In this document: piece by piece, positions 41,723-50,995 of the stretch
How positions within the stretch are numbered: the stretch's first letter is position 1
Layout: each line of letters opens with the position of its first letter
Assembly (NCBI GenBank): GCA_029721435.1
Contig: CM056574.1
Coordinates: 4,291,001 to 4,355,000 of the forward strand
Direction: 5' to 3'
Length of the DNA stretch: 64,000 nucleotides
Source: Gymnothorax reevesii
Lineage: Eukaryota; Chordata; Actinopteri; Anguilliformes; Muraenidae
The notes under the pieces: model-generated
The model's input: the letters and a program-made list of their open reading frames with translations, nothing else
What the model was told of the DNA's origin: nothing
The model's database searches: none
Made by a program: the position numbers and the translations under genes

Positions 41723-44440
41723 TTGACAACAGCAATGGATGATTTCTTGGCATCACCAACCGTAGGGGTTTTGAAGTCTTTTAAAAAGACAGAACTGTTG
41801 GAAATATGCAGACAGTTGGAGCTGACAGAGGTAAAACCAGCCATGCGAAAAGCAAGACTGGCTAGAGAGATAGTTGAATATTACATTGATGAAAATGTGT
41901 TTGCACCAGGAGATCTGGAACAGTTTCCAGTGGAAAATCCAAATATAGAAATGGAACTTAAATTAAAAATGCTAGAGATTGAAAGGGAAGAAAAAGAGAA
42001 ACAAAGAGAATTTGAGAGGGAAGAAAAAGAAAAACAAAGAGAATTTGAGTTAGAAAAATTTGCAAGACAGAGAGATTTTGAATTAGAGAAATTCGATAGA
42101 GAAGAAAGACTCCAAATGGAGCAACTAAAAATAAAAATTCAAACTGAAAATAAATTTCGGGCTAGCCAGGAGGTAAAACTGGTGCCTCCATTTTCGGAAA
42201 AGGATGTTGACAACTATTTCCAGTGTTTTGAAAAGGTAGCAAAGAGTTGCCAGTGGCCAAAGGAACACTGGCCTCTGATGTTGCAAACTGTCCTCAAGGG
42301 TAAAGCTCAACAAGCCTATTCGGCTTTGTCTGCAGATGATTCCTCTGATTATGAGGTTGTCAAAAAGGTTATTTTGAGAGCTTATGAGTTGGTTCCAGAG
42401 GCTTACCGACAGAAATTCAGAGGTCTGAAGAAATCTGAAAATCAGACTTATGTTGAATTTGCTAATGAAAAGCAGGTTTGCTTTGAGCGCTGGTGTACTT
42501 CTATGGAGGTCAAGGATGATTTCAACTCACTAAAAGAGATGGTGTTAGTTGACGAATTCAAGAACTGTGTTAAAGATGATGTTAAGACCTACCTTAATGA
42601 GAAGCAAGCACTGAATTTGCAATCAGCTGCCAAATTTGCAGATGAATATGTTCTCACACATAAGTCCAAATTTCAGTCTAGCAGTAATAATAGATGGTCC
42701 CAATTTCAGAAAAAGGGTTATGGTGATACCCAAGACTCTTCACCCAAAGACAAAGACAAATCTGGTGATGGTGCTCAGAAATCCAGTAACAGGTCTGATC
42801 AAAGTGTGAAAGCTGACAGTGACAAAAGTGGTCTAGTTTGCAGTTATTGCAAGAAATCTGGTCATGTTACAACTAACTGTTGGTTCCTGAAAGCTAAGAA
42901 AGAAAAAGAAAAGGATACCAAACCAAATGCCTTTGTGAAAACAAGGTTAGAAACCCCTGTAGTAGATAACCAATCTGCTAAATTGCCTGCTTCTTGTGGG
43001 GCTAAAAAGCCTGATACAGCTGACTTCGTGAGGGAGGAATTTCTTCCATTTGTGTCAGAGGGATTTGTGGCTCTGAATGAGCATACTACTCCTGTCCCCA
43101 TATATATCCTAAGGGATACCGGAGCTTCTCAGTCACTTTTGTTGATGGACTCCTTGGAGTTACGTGATGAGACCGCTTCAGGGGATTTCATACTTGTACA
43201 AGGTATTGAAGGGAGGACTGTATCTGTACCCCTGCGCTCTATATTCTTGAAGTCAGATTTAGTTACAGGACAGGTAAAGGTGGGACTTCTGTCAAGTCTA
43301 CCTATAAAGGGTGTTTCTCTGTTGCTAGGCAATGACCTGGCTGGGGGCAAAGTAGTTCCCCCTGTACATCTTACTTCACAGCCGAGCACTGAAGATGGGG
43401 ATGAGGACCCATCTCTGTATCCTTCTTGCGCAGTGACTCTTGCTATGGCCAAGAAGGCTAAAGAAGAAGATGATGTGGTGCCGTCCAGTACATTGAATAG
43501 TCAGGACTCAGGTGGTTCGCCTCATGACTCTGATTGGCCTACTATGGTTTCTCCGTTTGAGGACTTATCAGATACTTTTATCAGTTCTCTATTCAGCCAG
43601 CCGGATGGGTCTGGTGATTCTGATGTGTCTGGAGACTTGTCTCTGTCCAGAAAGCGGTTGATTGAGGAGCAAACTAATGATCCTGAAATTTGTGTACTAA
43701 AGAGGAGAGCCCTTCCTGATAAAGAAATAAAAGCAGTTCCAGTTGGGTATTATCTCAAAGATGGTGTGTTGATGCGGAAGTGGCGCCCTCCTGATATCCC
43801 TGCCAATGCAGATTGGGCAGTGGTCAGGCAAATTGTTGTTCCGAAGGTCTATAGGAATGAGATCTTAACAATGGCTCATAGTTTACCTTTAGGAGGTCAT
43901 CTTGGTGTTAACAAGACTGTTGATAAGATCATGAAACACTTCTTTTGGCCTGGGCTTCAGAAAGACGTTTCCAACTTTTGCAAAACCTGTCACACTTGTC
44001 AGGTAGTTGGAAAACACCAGTTAGACCCACCTGTAGCTCCATTGCAGCCTATCCTAGCATTTGAGGAGCCATTCTCTAGGGTCAGTGTTGATTGCGTTGG
44101 TCCATTACCCAAGACTAGATCTGGAAATCAGTACTTGTTGACAATCATGTGTGCATCTACCAGATTCCCCGAAGCCATACCTCTACGTAACATCAAGGCA
44201 ACTGCAATCTCGAAGGCTTTGATAAAGTTCTTCACGTTGTTTGGCCTTCCCAGGGAAATTCAGTCAGACCAGGGTAGCAATTTCACTTCAGGATTGTTTC
44301 AGCCGGTGGTGTATGAACTAGGTGCAAAGCAGATTCTTTCTAGTGCCTATCATCCAGAAAGTCAGGGTGCCTTAGAGCGGTTTCATTCCACTCTCAAGAC
44401 AATGATGAGGACTTATTGTTATGACCATGAGAAAGACTAG
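41723..44440 (+). CDS. gag-pol: Gag-protease-integrase polyprotein of copy 3 (ends at premature TAG)
   Basis: 905 codons. Residues 1-75: SAP-like module (KSFKKTELLEICRQLELTE). About 85-145: charged coiled-coil with repeated EREEKEKQREFE. About 150-316: capsid from KLVPPFSEKDVDNYF to KFADEYVLTHK, whose second half (FERWCTSM, LKEMVLVDEFKNCV, VKTYLNEKQ) resembles the SCAN domain. About 372-388: CCHC knuckle CSYCKKSGHVTTNC. About 463: protease ILRDTGASQ. About 723-765: integrase HHCC (GGHLGVNKTV, CKTCHTC). From 789: core with VDCVGPLP, SDQGSNF and QGALERF. A second ATG four codons in (41735) is the alternative start. The TAG after HEKD replaces a Trp codon seen in copy 1. Gag and pol share one frame with no shift. 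Confidence 0.92.
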   Translation: MTTAMDDFLASPTVGVLKSFKKTELLEICRQLELTEVKPAMRKARLAREIVEYYIDENVFAPGDLEQFPVENPNIEMELKLKMLEIEREEKEKQREFEREEKEKQREFELEKFARQRDFELEKFDREERLQMEQLKIKIQTENKFRASQEVKLVPPFSEKDVDNYFQCFEKVAKSCQWPKEHWPLMLQTVLKGKAQQAYSALSADDSSDYEVVKKVILRAYELVPEAYRQKFRGLKKSENQTYVEFANEKQVCFERWCTSMEVKDDFNSLKEMVLVDEFKNCVKDDVKTYLNEKQALNLQSAAKFADEYVLTHKSKFQSSSNNRWSQFQKKGYGDTQDSSPKDKDKSGDGAQKSSNRSDQSVKADSDKSGLVCSYCKKSGHVTTNCWFLKAKKEKEKDTKPNAFVKTRLETPVVDNQSAKLPASCGAKKPDTADFVREEFLPFVSEGFVALNEHTTPVPIYILRDTGASQSLLLMDSLELRDETASGDFILVQGIEGRTVSVPLRSIFLKSDLVTGQVKVGLLSSLPIKGVSLLLGNDLAGGKVVPPVHLTSQPSTEDGDEDPSLYPSCAVTLAMAKKAKEEDDVVPSSTLNSQDSGGSPHDSDWPTMVSPFEDLSDTFISSLFSQPDGSGDSDVSGDLSLSRKRLIEEQTNDPEICVLKRRALPDKEIKAVPVGYYLKDGVLMRKWRPPDIPANADWAVVRQIVVPKVYRNEILTMAHSLPLGGHLGVNKTVDKIMKHFFWPGLQKDVSNFCKTCHTCQVVGKHQLDPPVAPLQPILAFEEPFSRVSVDCVGPLPKTRSGNQYLLTIMCASTRFPEAIPLRNIKATAISKALIKFFTLFGLPREIQSDQGSNFTSGLFQPVVYELGAKQILSSAYHPESQGALERFHSTLKTMMRTYCYDHEKD

Positions 44441-44455
44441 GATGAAGGGGTTCAT

Positions 44456-46444
44456 TTGCTGTTGTTTGCAGCAAGAGAAGCAGTGCAGGAGTCTACTGGA
44501 TTCAGTCCATTTGAGCTAGTGTTTGGTCATGAAGTGAGAGGACCTTTGCTATTATTGAGTGAACAATGGCAAGAGGAAGAGCCGCACATCAGTCTGTTAG
44601 ACTATGTTAGCAAGTTCAAGGAAAGATTGCGTGCAGCTTGTGACCTAGCCAAAGAGAACTTGAAATCAAGTCAGGGAAAAATGAAAACTTGGTATGATCA
44701 TAAGGCTAGAAGCCGTGAGTTTAAACCAGGAGACAAGGTCCTTGTGTTGTTTCCCTTGCAGTCCAATCCATTGCAGGCTAGATTTCATGGTCCTTATGAA
44801 ATTCTGACAAAACTCAATGATCTCAATTACATTGTGAAGACTCCAGATAGGAGAAAACCAAAACAATTGTGTCATATTAACATGCTAAAGCCTTATCATG
44901 ACAGAAATGCTAGGGTTGCAGCTGTCACTTCAGATTCTCAAATGGTCGAAACGTGTGAAGATGAGGGGGAGTTTCAAGATGATGAACCTAGAATTAAAGC
45001 TGAAGTTCTTTCATGTAAATTGTCAAATTCTGAAGTGTTGCAAAATCTTGATGTAAAACTCCAGCACTTAGAACCCTCACAGAAAGATCAGTTTGAGAGG
45101 TTGATCAAGAAATATGAGGATCTGTTTCCTGATGTTCCAAAAAGAGTTTCTATAGCCTCTCATGATGTAGATGTTGGTGATGCCAAACCAATAAAACAGC
45201 ATCCGTACCGGATGAATCCTGAAAAGAGAAAGATTGCTGAGAAAGAGGTTGAGTACATGTTAGAACATGATATTATCAGACCCTCCAACTCAGATTGGAG
45301 TTCACCCTGTGTGCTAGTTCCAAAACCTGATGGAAGTACTAGATTCTGTACAGATTATAGCAAAGTAAATGCTGTAACTAGAACTGATGTGTTTCCAATT
45401 CCTAGGATTGATGATTGTATTATTAGAGTAGGGCAAGCAAAGTTTCTGACCAAGATTGATTTATTGAAAGGTTATTGGTGTGTGCCTTTAACTGAGAGGG
45501 CCAAGAGCATCTCTGCTTTTGCCACACCATCTGGATTGTTCCAGTATGAAGTCCTACCCTTTGGCATGAAAAATGCCCCAGCCACGTTCCAAAGGATGAT
45601 ACAGTCTACAATCGCCGGATTGCCACACACGGGTGCGTACATCGATGACCTGATCACATGGAGTGACTCCTGGGAAGAACATTCAAAAGATGTAGAGACA
45701 TTGTTCCAGCGCCTGACCCAGGCTAACCTGACTGTTAACCTGAGCAAGAGTGACTTTGGTTGTGCTACTGTCACCTATCTTGGCTACGTCATAGGCCAGG
45801 GTAAGGTGGCACCCATAAATGCTAAAGTCCAAGCCATCATGGACTTTCCAGTTCCTGACAACAAAAAAGCTTTGCGCCGCTTCCTTGGAATGATCGGGTA
45901 CTACCGCAAGTTCTGCAAGAACTTTGCTGAGATTGCTCTCAGTCTAACTAACCAACTGAAGAAAGGCGTAAAGTTCACCTGGGATGATGCATGCCAGAGA
46001 GCCTTCGATCACCTGAAGTCTCTGCTGTGTCACTTCCCCGTGCTCAAATCTCCTGACTTCAACAAACCGTTCTCCATCGCGGTCGATGCTAGCGACCAAG
46101 CTTGTGGATCTGTGCTCCTACAGAGAAGTGACTCTGATGACATTGAGCATCCCGTGGCATACTTCTCCAGGAAGTTCAATCGCCACCAAAGGAACTATTC
46201 CACAATAGAGAAGGAACTGTTGGCTCTGGTCCTTTCTTTACAACACTTTGAGGTTTATGTTTGTACAGGGCAAAAGCCAATGGTTGTGTACACTGACCAC
46301 AATCCGTTAATGTTTTTGAGTAAGATGAAAAACAAGAATCGGAGATTATTGAATTGGAGTTTGATTTTACAGGAGTTTGACTTGGAAAATAAGCATGTGA
46401 AGGGTACAGACAATGTAATTGCTGATTGCTTATCCCGTGTTTGA
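44456..46444 (+). CDS. pol: Integrase tail-RT-RNase H of copy 3
   Basis: 662 codons in the same frame as the upstream polyprotein, from just after the TAG to the natural stop. It opens with the integrase C-terminus (STGFSPFELVFGHEV, FKPGDKVLVLFPLQ). RT follows: KRKIAEKEVEYMLEHDIIRP, KPDGSTRFCTDYSKVN, LTKIDLLKGYWCVPL, LPFGMKNAPATFQ and YIDDLITWSD at about residue 394. RNase H is near the end (VDASDQACGS at about 542, YSTIEKELLAL, YTDHNPL). All catalytic residues I look for are present. The ATG at 44456 is only the first one after the stop, not a proven start. Confidence 0.92.
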   Translation: MLLFAAREAVQESTGFSPFELVFGHEVRGPLLLLSEQWQEEEPHISLLDYVSKFKERLRAACDLAKENLKSSQGKMKTWYDHKARSREFKPGDKVLVLFPLQSNPLQARFHGPYEILTKLNDLNYIVKTPDRRKPKQLCHINMLKPYHDRNARVAAVTSDSQMVETCEDEGEFQDDEPRIKAEVLSCKLSNSEVLQNLDVKLQHLEPSQKDQFERLIKKYEDLFPDVPKRVSIASHDVDVGDAKPIKQHPYRMNPEKRKIAEKEVEYMLEHDIIRPSNSDWSSPCVLVPKPDGSTRFCTDYSKVNAVTRTDVFPIPRIDDCIIRVGQAKFLTKIDLLKGYWCVPLTERAKSISAFATPSGLFQYEVLPFGMKNAPATFQRMIQSTIAGLPHTGAYIDDLITWSDSWEEHSKDVETLFQRLTQANLTVNLSKSDFGCATVTYLGYVIGQGKVAPINAKVQAIMDFPVPDNKKALRRFLGMIGYYRKFCKNFAEIALSLTNQLKKGVKFTWDDACQRAFDHLKSLLCHFPVLKSPDFNKPFSIAVDASDQACGSVLLQRSDSDDIEHPVAYFSRKFNRHQRNYSTIEKELLALVLSLQHFEVYVCTGQKPMVVYTDHNPLMFLSKMKNKNRRLLNWSLILQEFDLENKHVKGTDNVIADCLSRV

Positions 46445-46579
46445 ATGTGTATATATATATATCATGTGTTTGAATATTGTATGATATGTATATATAGACA
46501 AGTGTTCACTTAACCATTTTGTATTGAAAAGAAAAATTTTGCCTTTATGAGTCAAAATTTTTCCCTTTTGGAATGGAGG

Positions 46580-47062
46580 TGTAATGTGAATATAGGCCAC
46601 TAGATGGCAGTATTTACCTTTTTTTGTTAAGCTCAGACTGGAGTCATGTTTAGACATGTCCTGGACATGTCTGGGGCAAGTCTCAGAAAGTTAAAAAAAA
46701 GAGGTCTAAATGTGGGTGGGGTCTGTAAAAGAGTATATAAGGAAAAGAATTGAGACAGTAAAGTAGTAGGAGAAATTGCAAGAAGATGACCAGACCTGCC
46801 ATTCTGTTCAAGACCTGTGACGTTTCTTTTGTGGATTTCTTTGCCTGTGTTTGAGCATTTTCATTATCCAGGACATCACCAAGCCACCCCACAAAAAGGG
46901 ACTGTAAATATTTCTTTTTTTTCCTATTCAATCTTGGTCAGTAGTTTAGTTATTGTCTTTGTTAGAATTAAATGTGTTTAAGTTTTAAAACTGTGTCTGT
47001 CATCCCTTGCTGTTGCTGTTGCTGTTGTGTTATAAATGTAATAACAAATTGGGGCCATAACA
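46580..47062 (+). repeat. 3' LTR of copy 3
   Basis: 483 bp, preceded by a short purine stretch (GGAATGGAGG at 46570-46579) that may be the polypurine tract. Followed by target duplication AATG. Confidence 0.95.
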
Positions 47063-47217
47063 AATGATAAACCTGTTTAAAGGAACCCCGACTAAAATGA
47101 CTTGCAGGCTTCATAAGATTAATTTTAGTATCAGTCATATTAATGTGAGTCGAAAAATATCCAAGATGTCTTCGTTTTTATTAAATTTGAAAATAGAATT
47201 TTACTCGTAGGTCGCCA

Positions 47218-47535
47218 TTGTTGTTTATGTCGCAATGCAGTCAGGGTAGTGACGTCAAATGGTTGCTCAACTCAGTTCTGTCAATTCGCCGATACCGTAG
47301 TTATGACTCTTCAGCGAGAAAAATTTCATCAATTCATCCTCTTCAATTTGAACCCGAGCGCCTGAGCATTAACGAGGAGGAAAACACAGAAAATAACCAA
47401 AATGAGCATAAAAATGAAGACCAGAGGAGACGAGATGAGGCGAGAGTGGGGCAAACCCAGTGGTTCCAGTGCAACAACTGCGTCGCCATGACAACCGAGA
47501 GGAGCTCCCATTTTTGTCAGCAGCTGTTCGAGGTC
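47218..47535 (+). pseudogene. P2X7 intracellular-domain-like exon
   Basis: Frame with an acidic, Asn-rich leader (HPLQFEPERLSINEEENTEN) followed by RVGQTQWFQCNNCVAMTTE and FCQQLFE. This is the leader plus Cys-rich motif of the P2X7 cytoplasmic 'ballast' domain, which in fish also occurs in many stand-alone proteins. Two usual cysteines are changed (WC to WF, CC to FC). A donor-like GAG|GTCAGC ends the exon at about 47533. No later exon of the domain was found before or after the solo LTR. No P2X channel sequence is present, so it is not a purinergic receptor gene. Confidence 0.65.
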
Positions 47536-47570
47536 AGCATAAGCTTACCCTTGGTTTTCTGATCTGTTGC

Positions 47571-48716
47571 TGTAACATACAGTTTAGGAACCACACGCGA
47601 GAGATGGAAATCCAAAAAACATATGCCTTTATTGGAGTCCGAGTCAAAGCCAGAAAACACAGAAATTGCCAAGCCACAATACTGAATCCAAAGACAGTAT
47701 CGACTAGACAGGCCGGGGTCAGAACCAGTAAGACAGATGGGCAGAGGTACAAAAACGATAGGCAAAAAGTCGTAGTCGATGGGCAAAGCCAATGGTCATA
47801 CACAGGGCATCCAAACACAGAACTCGTGGTCATACAAAAATAGGTCAAAATCCAGAAAGGCAAAAACAGTACAAAAGGCAATGGCAAGACTCAGAGTAGG
47901 ACTATCCAGTAGAAGAGAAACAATAATCACAGGCGTACAAGGAGCTCAGCACAATGAAATATTGATCAACATTCTGACAAGAGCTGAGAGTGAAAAGACT
48001 CCTAATATACACACAGGAAGGGTCACATGCTATACAGAGATCAGCTGTGGTGAATGAGACTAATTACATCGGGAGAATCACACGAGGGAAACCCCAACCA
48101 CAGAAATTGGCGAGAGACAAAATACGGACAGGAATCACACAAACAGCCGATGACATTTAAACAGCTCCGGTCCAGGAGTTCTACGTGCACAGATAACAAG
48201 AGCAGGAAAGTAATTAAGCACGTGCGAGAGATTCTCACTGAACATAGGGAGAGGACGGCGGAAAGCAAAGGGGCGGAGAATAGAACAGGGCGATTGCGAA
48301 GAGGGAATTAGTCTATTAGTAGCGGTGCGGTTTTACAACTTAAACTAGAGTGCTCATTAGTAATTAGTAATCGAATATATATACATTGTTAGTCATGTTA
48401 GTAGACTATAATACAAAATACAAATGTTAGTCTCGTTAGTAATCAGAACAGAAGAGTGAAGGGAGAAAACGAGATACGAAGGAATGTTTTAAACAGCAGA
48501 CTTAATTTAAATCACCCGAAGTCAGTGAGCACGCAGACAGGGAAGACGGACTGAACCAACTAGATCACAAGACAGGGGAGACAAGTACAATGGAACTGAA
48601 ACATGGAATGAACCAAAAACCAGAAAATTACAAAAACCAAAAAGAATAAATAAAAGACAATAATTATAAACACAAAACCAGCACATAAAACATGATCAAA
48701 ACCCAGAATCATGACA
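47571..48716 (-). repeat. Solo LTR of the chromovirus E family, TSD GTTGC
   Basis: 1,146 bp, plus strand TGTAACATACAG..CAGAATCATGACA. It aligns in blocks with the chromovirus E LTR at 21836-23074 (ATCACCCGAAG, AGGGGAGACAAGTACAATG, CAGAATCAT). GTTGC at 47566-47570 and 48717-48721 is a perfect 5-bp target duplication. Confidence 0.85.
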
Positions 48717-48721
48717 GTTGC

Positions 48722-50192
48722 ACCCAAATATCAGTAATTTCAGATATTAGCATCCACCATGGCCGTGGGCTTTATAGCCTACAGAACTTTGGGGGCCTGT
48801 CGATAGGGGGGAGCGGGTTTTGGATATGACCGGTGTGTACCAGATGTTATTGCAGGACTTGAATTTTGGCAAGAATAAACTACCGCAACCGTTTCAGATA
48901 CAATTTATTTACAAGTCAATCAATGTTTTTGTAATTAGAATTATATATTTTACAACTCAATCAGAGTAATAGTCATGAAGAAGAAACGCTTTCCTTATGG
49001 ATGACAACTTACGCATTTATTGTCACAAAATATTTATTAATGCACTGACTATAAGTTCTCGTTGGATGCCCAAAATTTAAATCTTGCTCGTGTCACTGTA
49101 AATGATAATTTGCCATGGCGAAATATTGGTTTTAATAATGTAAGACATTGGCACGCGCGCACAGTTGCAAATTGATAACTATTCCATTAAATCAGAATAT
49201 AAATGTTTTATACAGTATACCTGAGGTGGATAAGTGATCATTTCTCACAAATCTGAAAACATAATCAGTCTCGCAGTGAGAGCAGTTTTTAATCCTGGCT
49301 ACCCCATGACACTTGCAACTGAGAAGGGCTTTATCACGTTAATTTGTTGGGAACAGCCAAAGTTTATCCTTGAGATTAACTCTAAAATTATGAGTAAAAG
49401 GCGACAGAAGTTAGCACACTTTACGTTCAATCGTTTGATCCGACTGAAGTAATCATTGTTTTCTTGACGGAGATGTTCGGCCTCAACACGAGGACTAAAA
49501 ACTCTGAATTTCCAAAGGCTGAAACATTTCTTGCAGACAGGAAAACGTGACACCGTTATTGAAGATTACAACCACATAGATATTTGCGCATTTTATTTCT
49601 GTATTCATAAGTGCCGTTTTGGTTCATAATTTTAATAAAATTAAAGTGGTGGCAAAGCATGTTGTTGTTTTGCTTTCTCTGATTACGGCGCTTTAGAACT
49701 AAAGGTTTCATTTCTTAATTCTTATCAGCAAATATTATGGCAAGAATACATGAATTTGTGGACACTGACTTTCCTGGAAATAAATATATCACCAACTGCG
49801 CAAAAGAAAATCTGTCGCAAAAATTACTTTTGGCGTTTACATATACTACTGGCGTATACTACAAATATAATGGATGTTATGTTGTCCAACGAAAAAATTT
49901 AAACGCTGAACTTATTTGGACTTGCTTGCGATGGGGATTTACACTAAGATGTGTTTCAGATGGCCGGCCAATATGCCTTCTCACTCACTCTACTTCTCGG
50001 TTCAGTGAGCAGAGCACATCCACCTGACTTTCGGGTGACTCAGCCAACAGCATGTTCGCAAATGTGGAACTTTTATCCACACTGGTACTGTATATTATGA
50101 GGATATAACAGGTAACGCACTGACAAGATGTTTACGGCTTTGATCGTTTTTTCTAGATGTTTTTGAGAGCGCATTACACTCGCTTCCTGAGG
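48722..50192. other. Interior of the TTAA element, unrecognised
   Basis: About 1.5 kb without a domain I can name. Short frames exist (plus 49737-50027, minus 49299-49553) but show no transposase motif. If a transposase gene followed the THAP domain on the reverse strand it should lie here; it is either decayed or too diverged to see. Confidence 0.4.
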
Positions 50193-50481
50193 CCATTTAG
50201 ACCCCTTGTGCGAGAAAACTGTCGGCAAAGCATTTGCTTTTAGTCTCCGTTTATAACCGTCAGCTCTTGTCAGCTCCTTTAGTAGCTATGGCCTCAAATC
50301 CGTCAGGTGAGAAGTAGCGGGAACAGAGCCGCAGGTCTTGCGGAAGTTGTGTACGTCCACAAGCATTTTCCTACTCCCTCCTCCTCTTCTTCTTATCAGT
50401 AGGAATGTTGTGGAGACTTAGCTATTTACATTGGTTGCCGTTTGACCAGAAATTGCAGCCAAAAGCGGCACAATGTGGCAT
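50193..50481 (-). pseudogene. THAP domain, nearly full length, inactivated
   Basis: Reverse strand from ATG at 50481: MPHCAAFGCNF with the first two zinc cysteines, a stop after GNQCK, then LSLHNIPTDKKKRRE, a second stop at a usual Trp position, then ENACGRTQLPQDLRLC and SRYFSPDGFEA. The last zinc ligand, His in LCSxHF, is Tyr here. A frameshift follows, then the closing RRLKANALPTVFSHK, equivalent to the AVPTIF motif. All parts are colinear without an intron. THAP domains form the DNA-binding head of several transposase types; this one starts about 450 bp inside the right inverted end, as expected for an element-encoded gene. Confidence 0.8.
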
Positions 50482-50995
50482 TGTATTATTTTATTCTCAA
50501 TGGCAGGTTAACTCTACGTTGGCGTAAATGTGGAATAGCTTGCCTGACCATATTGTTGAGGCAAAGACCTTGGGGGTTTTCAAGAGCAAGCTTGACTTAA
50601 AGCTAGATACCATTGAGTCATTGAGTATCTGAAGGGATATATTCACAATACTAAAAAGAAACTGGTGAGGGTAGTTGGGCTGAATGGCCTCTTCTCGCCA
50701 TTCATGTTATGTTATGTTAAATGGCTCTTCTCCCGAGTGCAACCTTTTTATGTCATCATTCCGAGAGTGTACTGCGCACGTAAAAAATGGCAGTCCCTAT
50801 TGGTAAAAATATGTTCTAAACATTGAGGATTTTTAAAGCAATGACAATATTTTACATGTTTGTAACAACATATTTTAGTATAAGACAACAATTGTGGCTT
50901 ATTAAGGCCTACAAGTCATTGTAGTCAGGGTTCCTTTTAAAGTAAAACGCACATATCTCAAGAAAGATTATGTATCTGGTGGGCTAAATCTCAAG

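Larger units (their letters stand above)
41133..47062 (+). mobile_element. Gmr1-like Ty3/Gypsy retrotransposon, copy 3 (nearly intact)
   Basis: 5,930-bp element with 484- and 483-bp LTRs that differ, by my reading, at one base (C/T near 41279/46727) and one T-run length. AATG at 41129-41132 and at 47063-47066 is a perfect target duplication. A single polyprotein frame runs from 41723 to 46444 with gag, protease, integrase, RT and RNase H in that order, broken once by TAG at 44438-44440. There is no env frame between RNase H and the 3' LTR. It is the youngest-looking and most complete element in the window. Confidence 0.95.
47081..50936. mobile_element. TTAA-flanked DNA transposon carrying P2X7-tail-like and THAP genes
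   Basis: Inverted ends of about 36 bp: left AGGAACCCCGACTAAAATGA and onward (47081-47116), right complement AAGGAACCCTGACTACAATG (50901-50936). Both are bordered by TTAA (47077-47080 and 50937-50940), and the target LINE continues on either side. TTAA targets are typical of Kolobok and piggyBac. Inside lie a plus-strand P2X7-tail-like exon near the left end and a reverse-strand THAP domain near the right end, with tails facing each other. A chromovirus solo LTR occupies 47571-48716. No transposase catalytic core was recognised in 48717-50190. Confidence 0.7.
40755..50995 (+). mobile_element. L1/Tx1-type LINE fragment, interrupted twice
   Basis: Pieces at 40755-41132, 47063-47080 and 50937-50995. 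The first gives DLGDFLNQSELKPNYEKSQ, a VLGIHIPENE-like block, and TYLFMALPTPKESFFKIYEQ with KFIWN at the break. The middle 18 bases code DKP. The last gives VKRTYLKKDYVSGGLNL. Together these are consecutive segments of an RT C-terminal domain. Copy 3 entered at AATG and the TTAA element entered 14 bases later. Confidence 0.8.

Noticed and set aside
45472..45774. Reverse-strand 100-codon frame, also mirrored at 1783-2085
   Set aside because: Antisense shadow of the RT domain in copies 3 and 1; conserved only because the sense strand is.
46445..46579. Possible env gene after RNase H in copy 3
   Set aside because: Only about 135 bp of non-coding sequence lie between the stop and the 3' LTR. No signal peptide, membrane segment or glycoprotein frame is present, so these are retrotransposons without an envelope.
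47218..47535. A P2X7 receptor gene
   Set aside because: Only the cytoplasmic ballast-like motif is present. There is no transmembrane or ligand-binding P2X sequence anywhere in the window.
49737..50027. 96-codon frame inside the TTAA element as transposase
   Set aside because: No DDE-type or other transposase motif and opposite orientation to the THAP domain.
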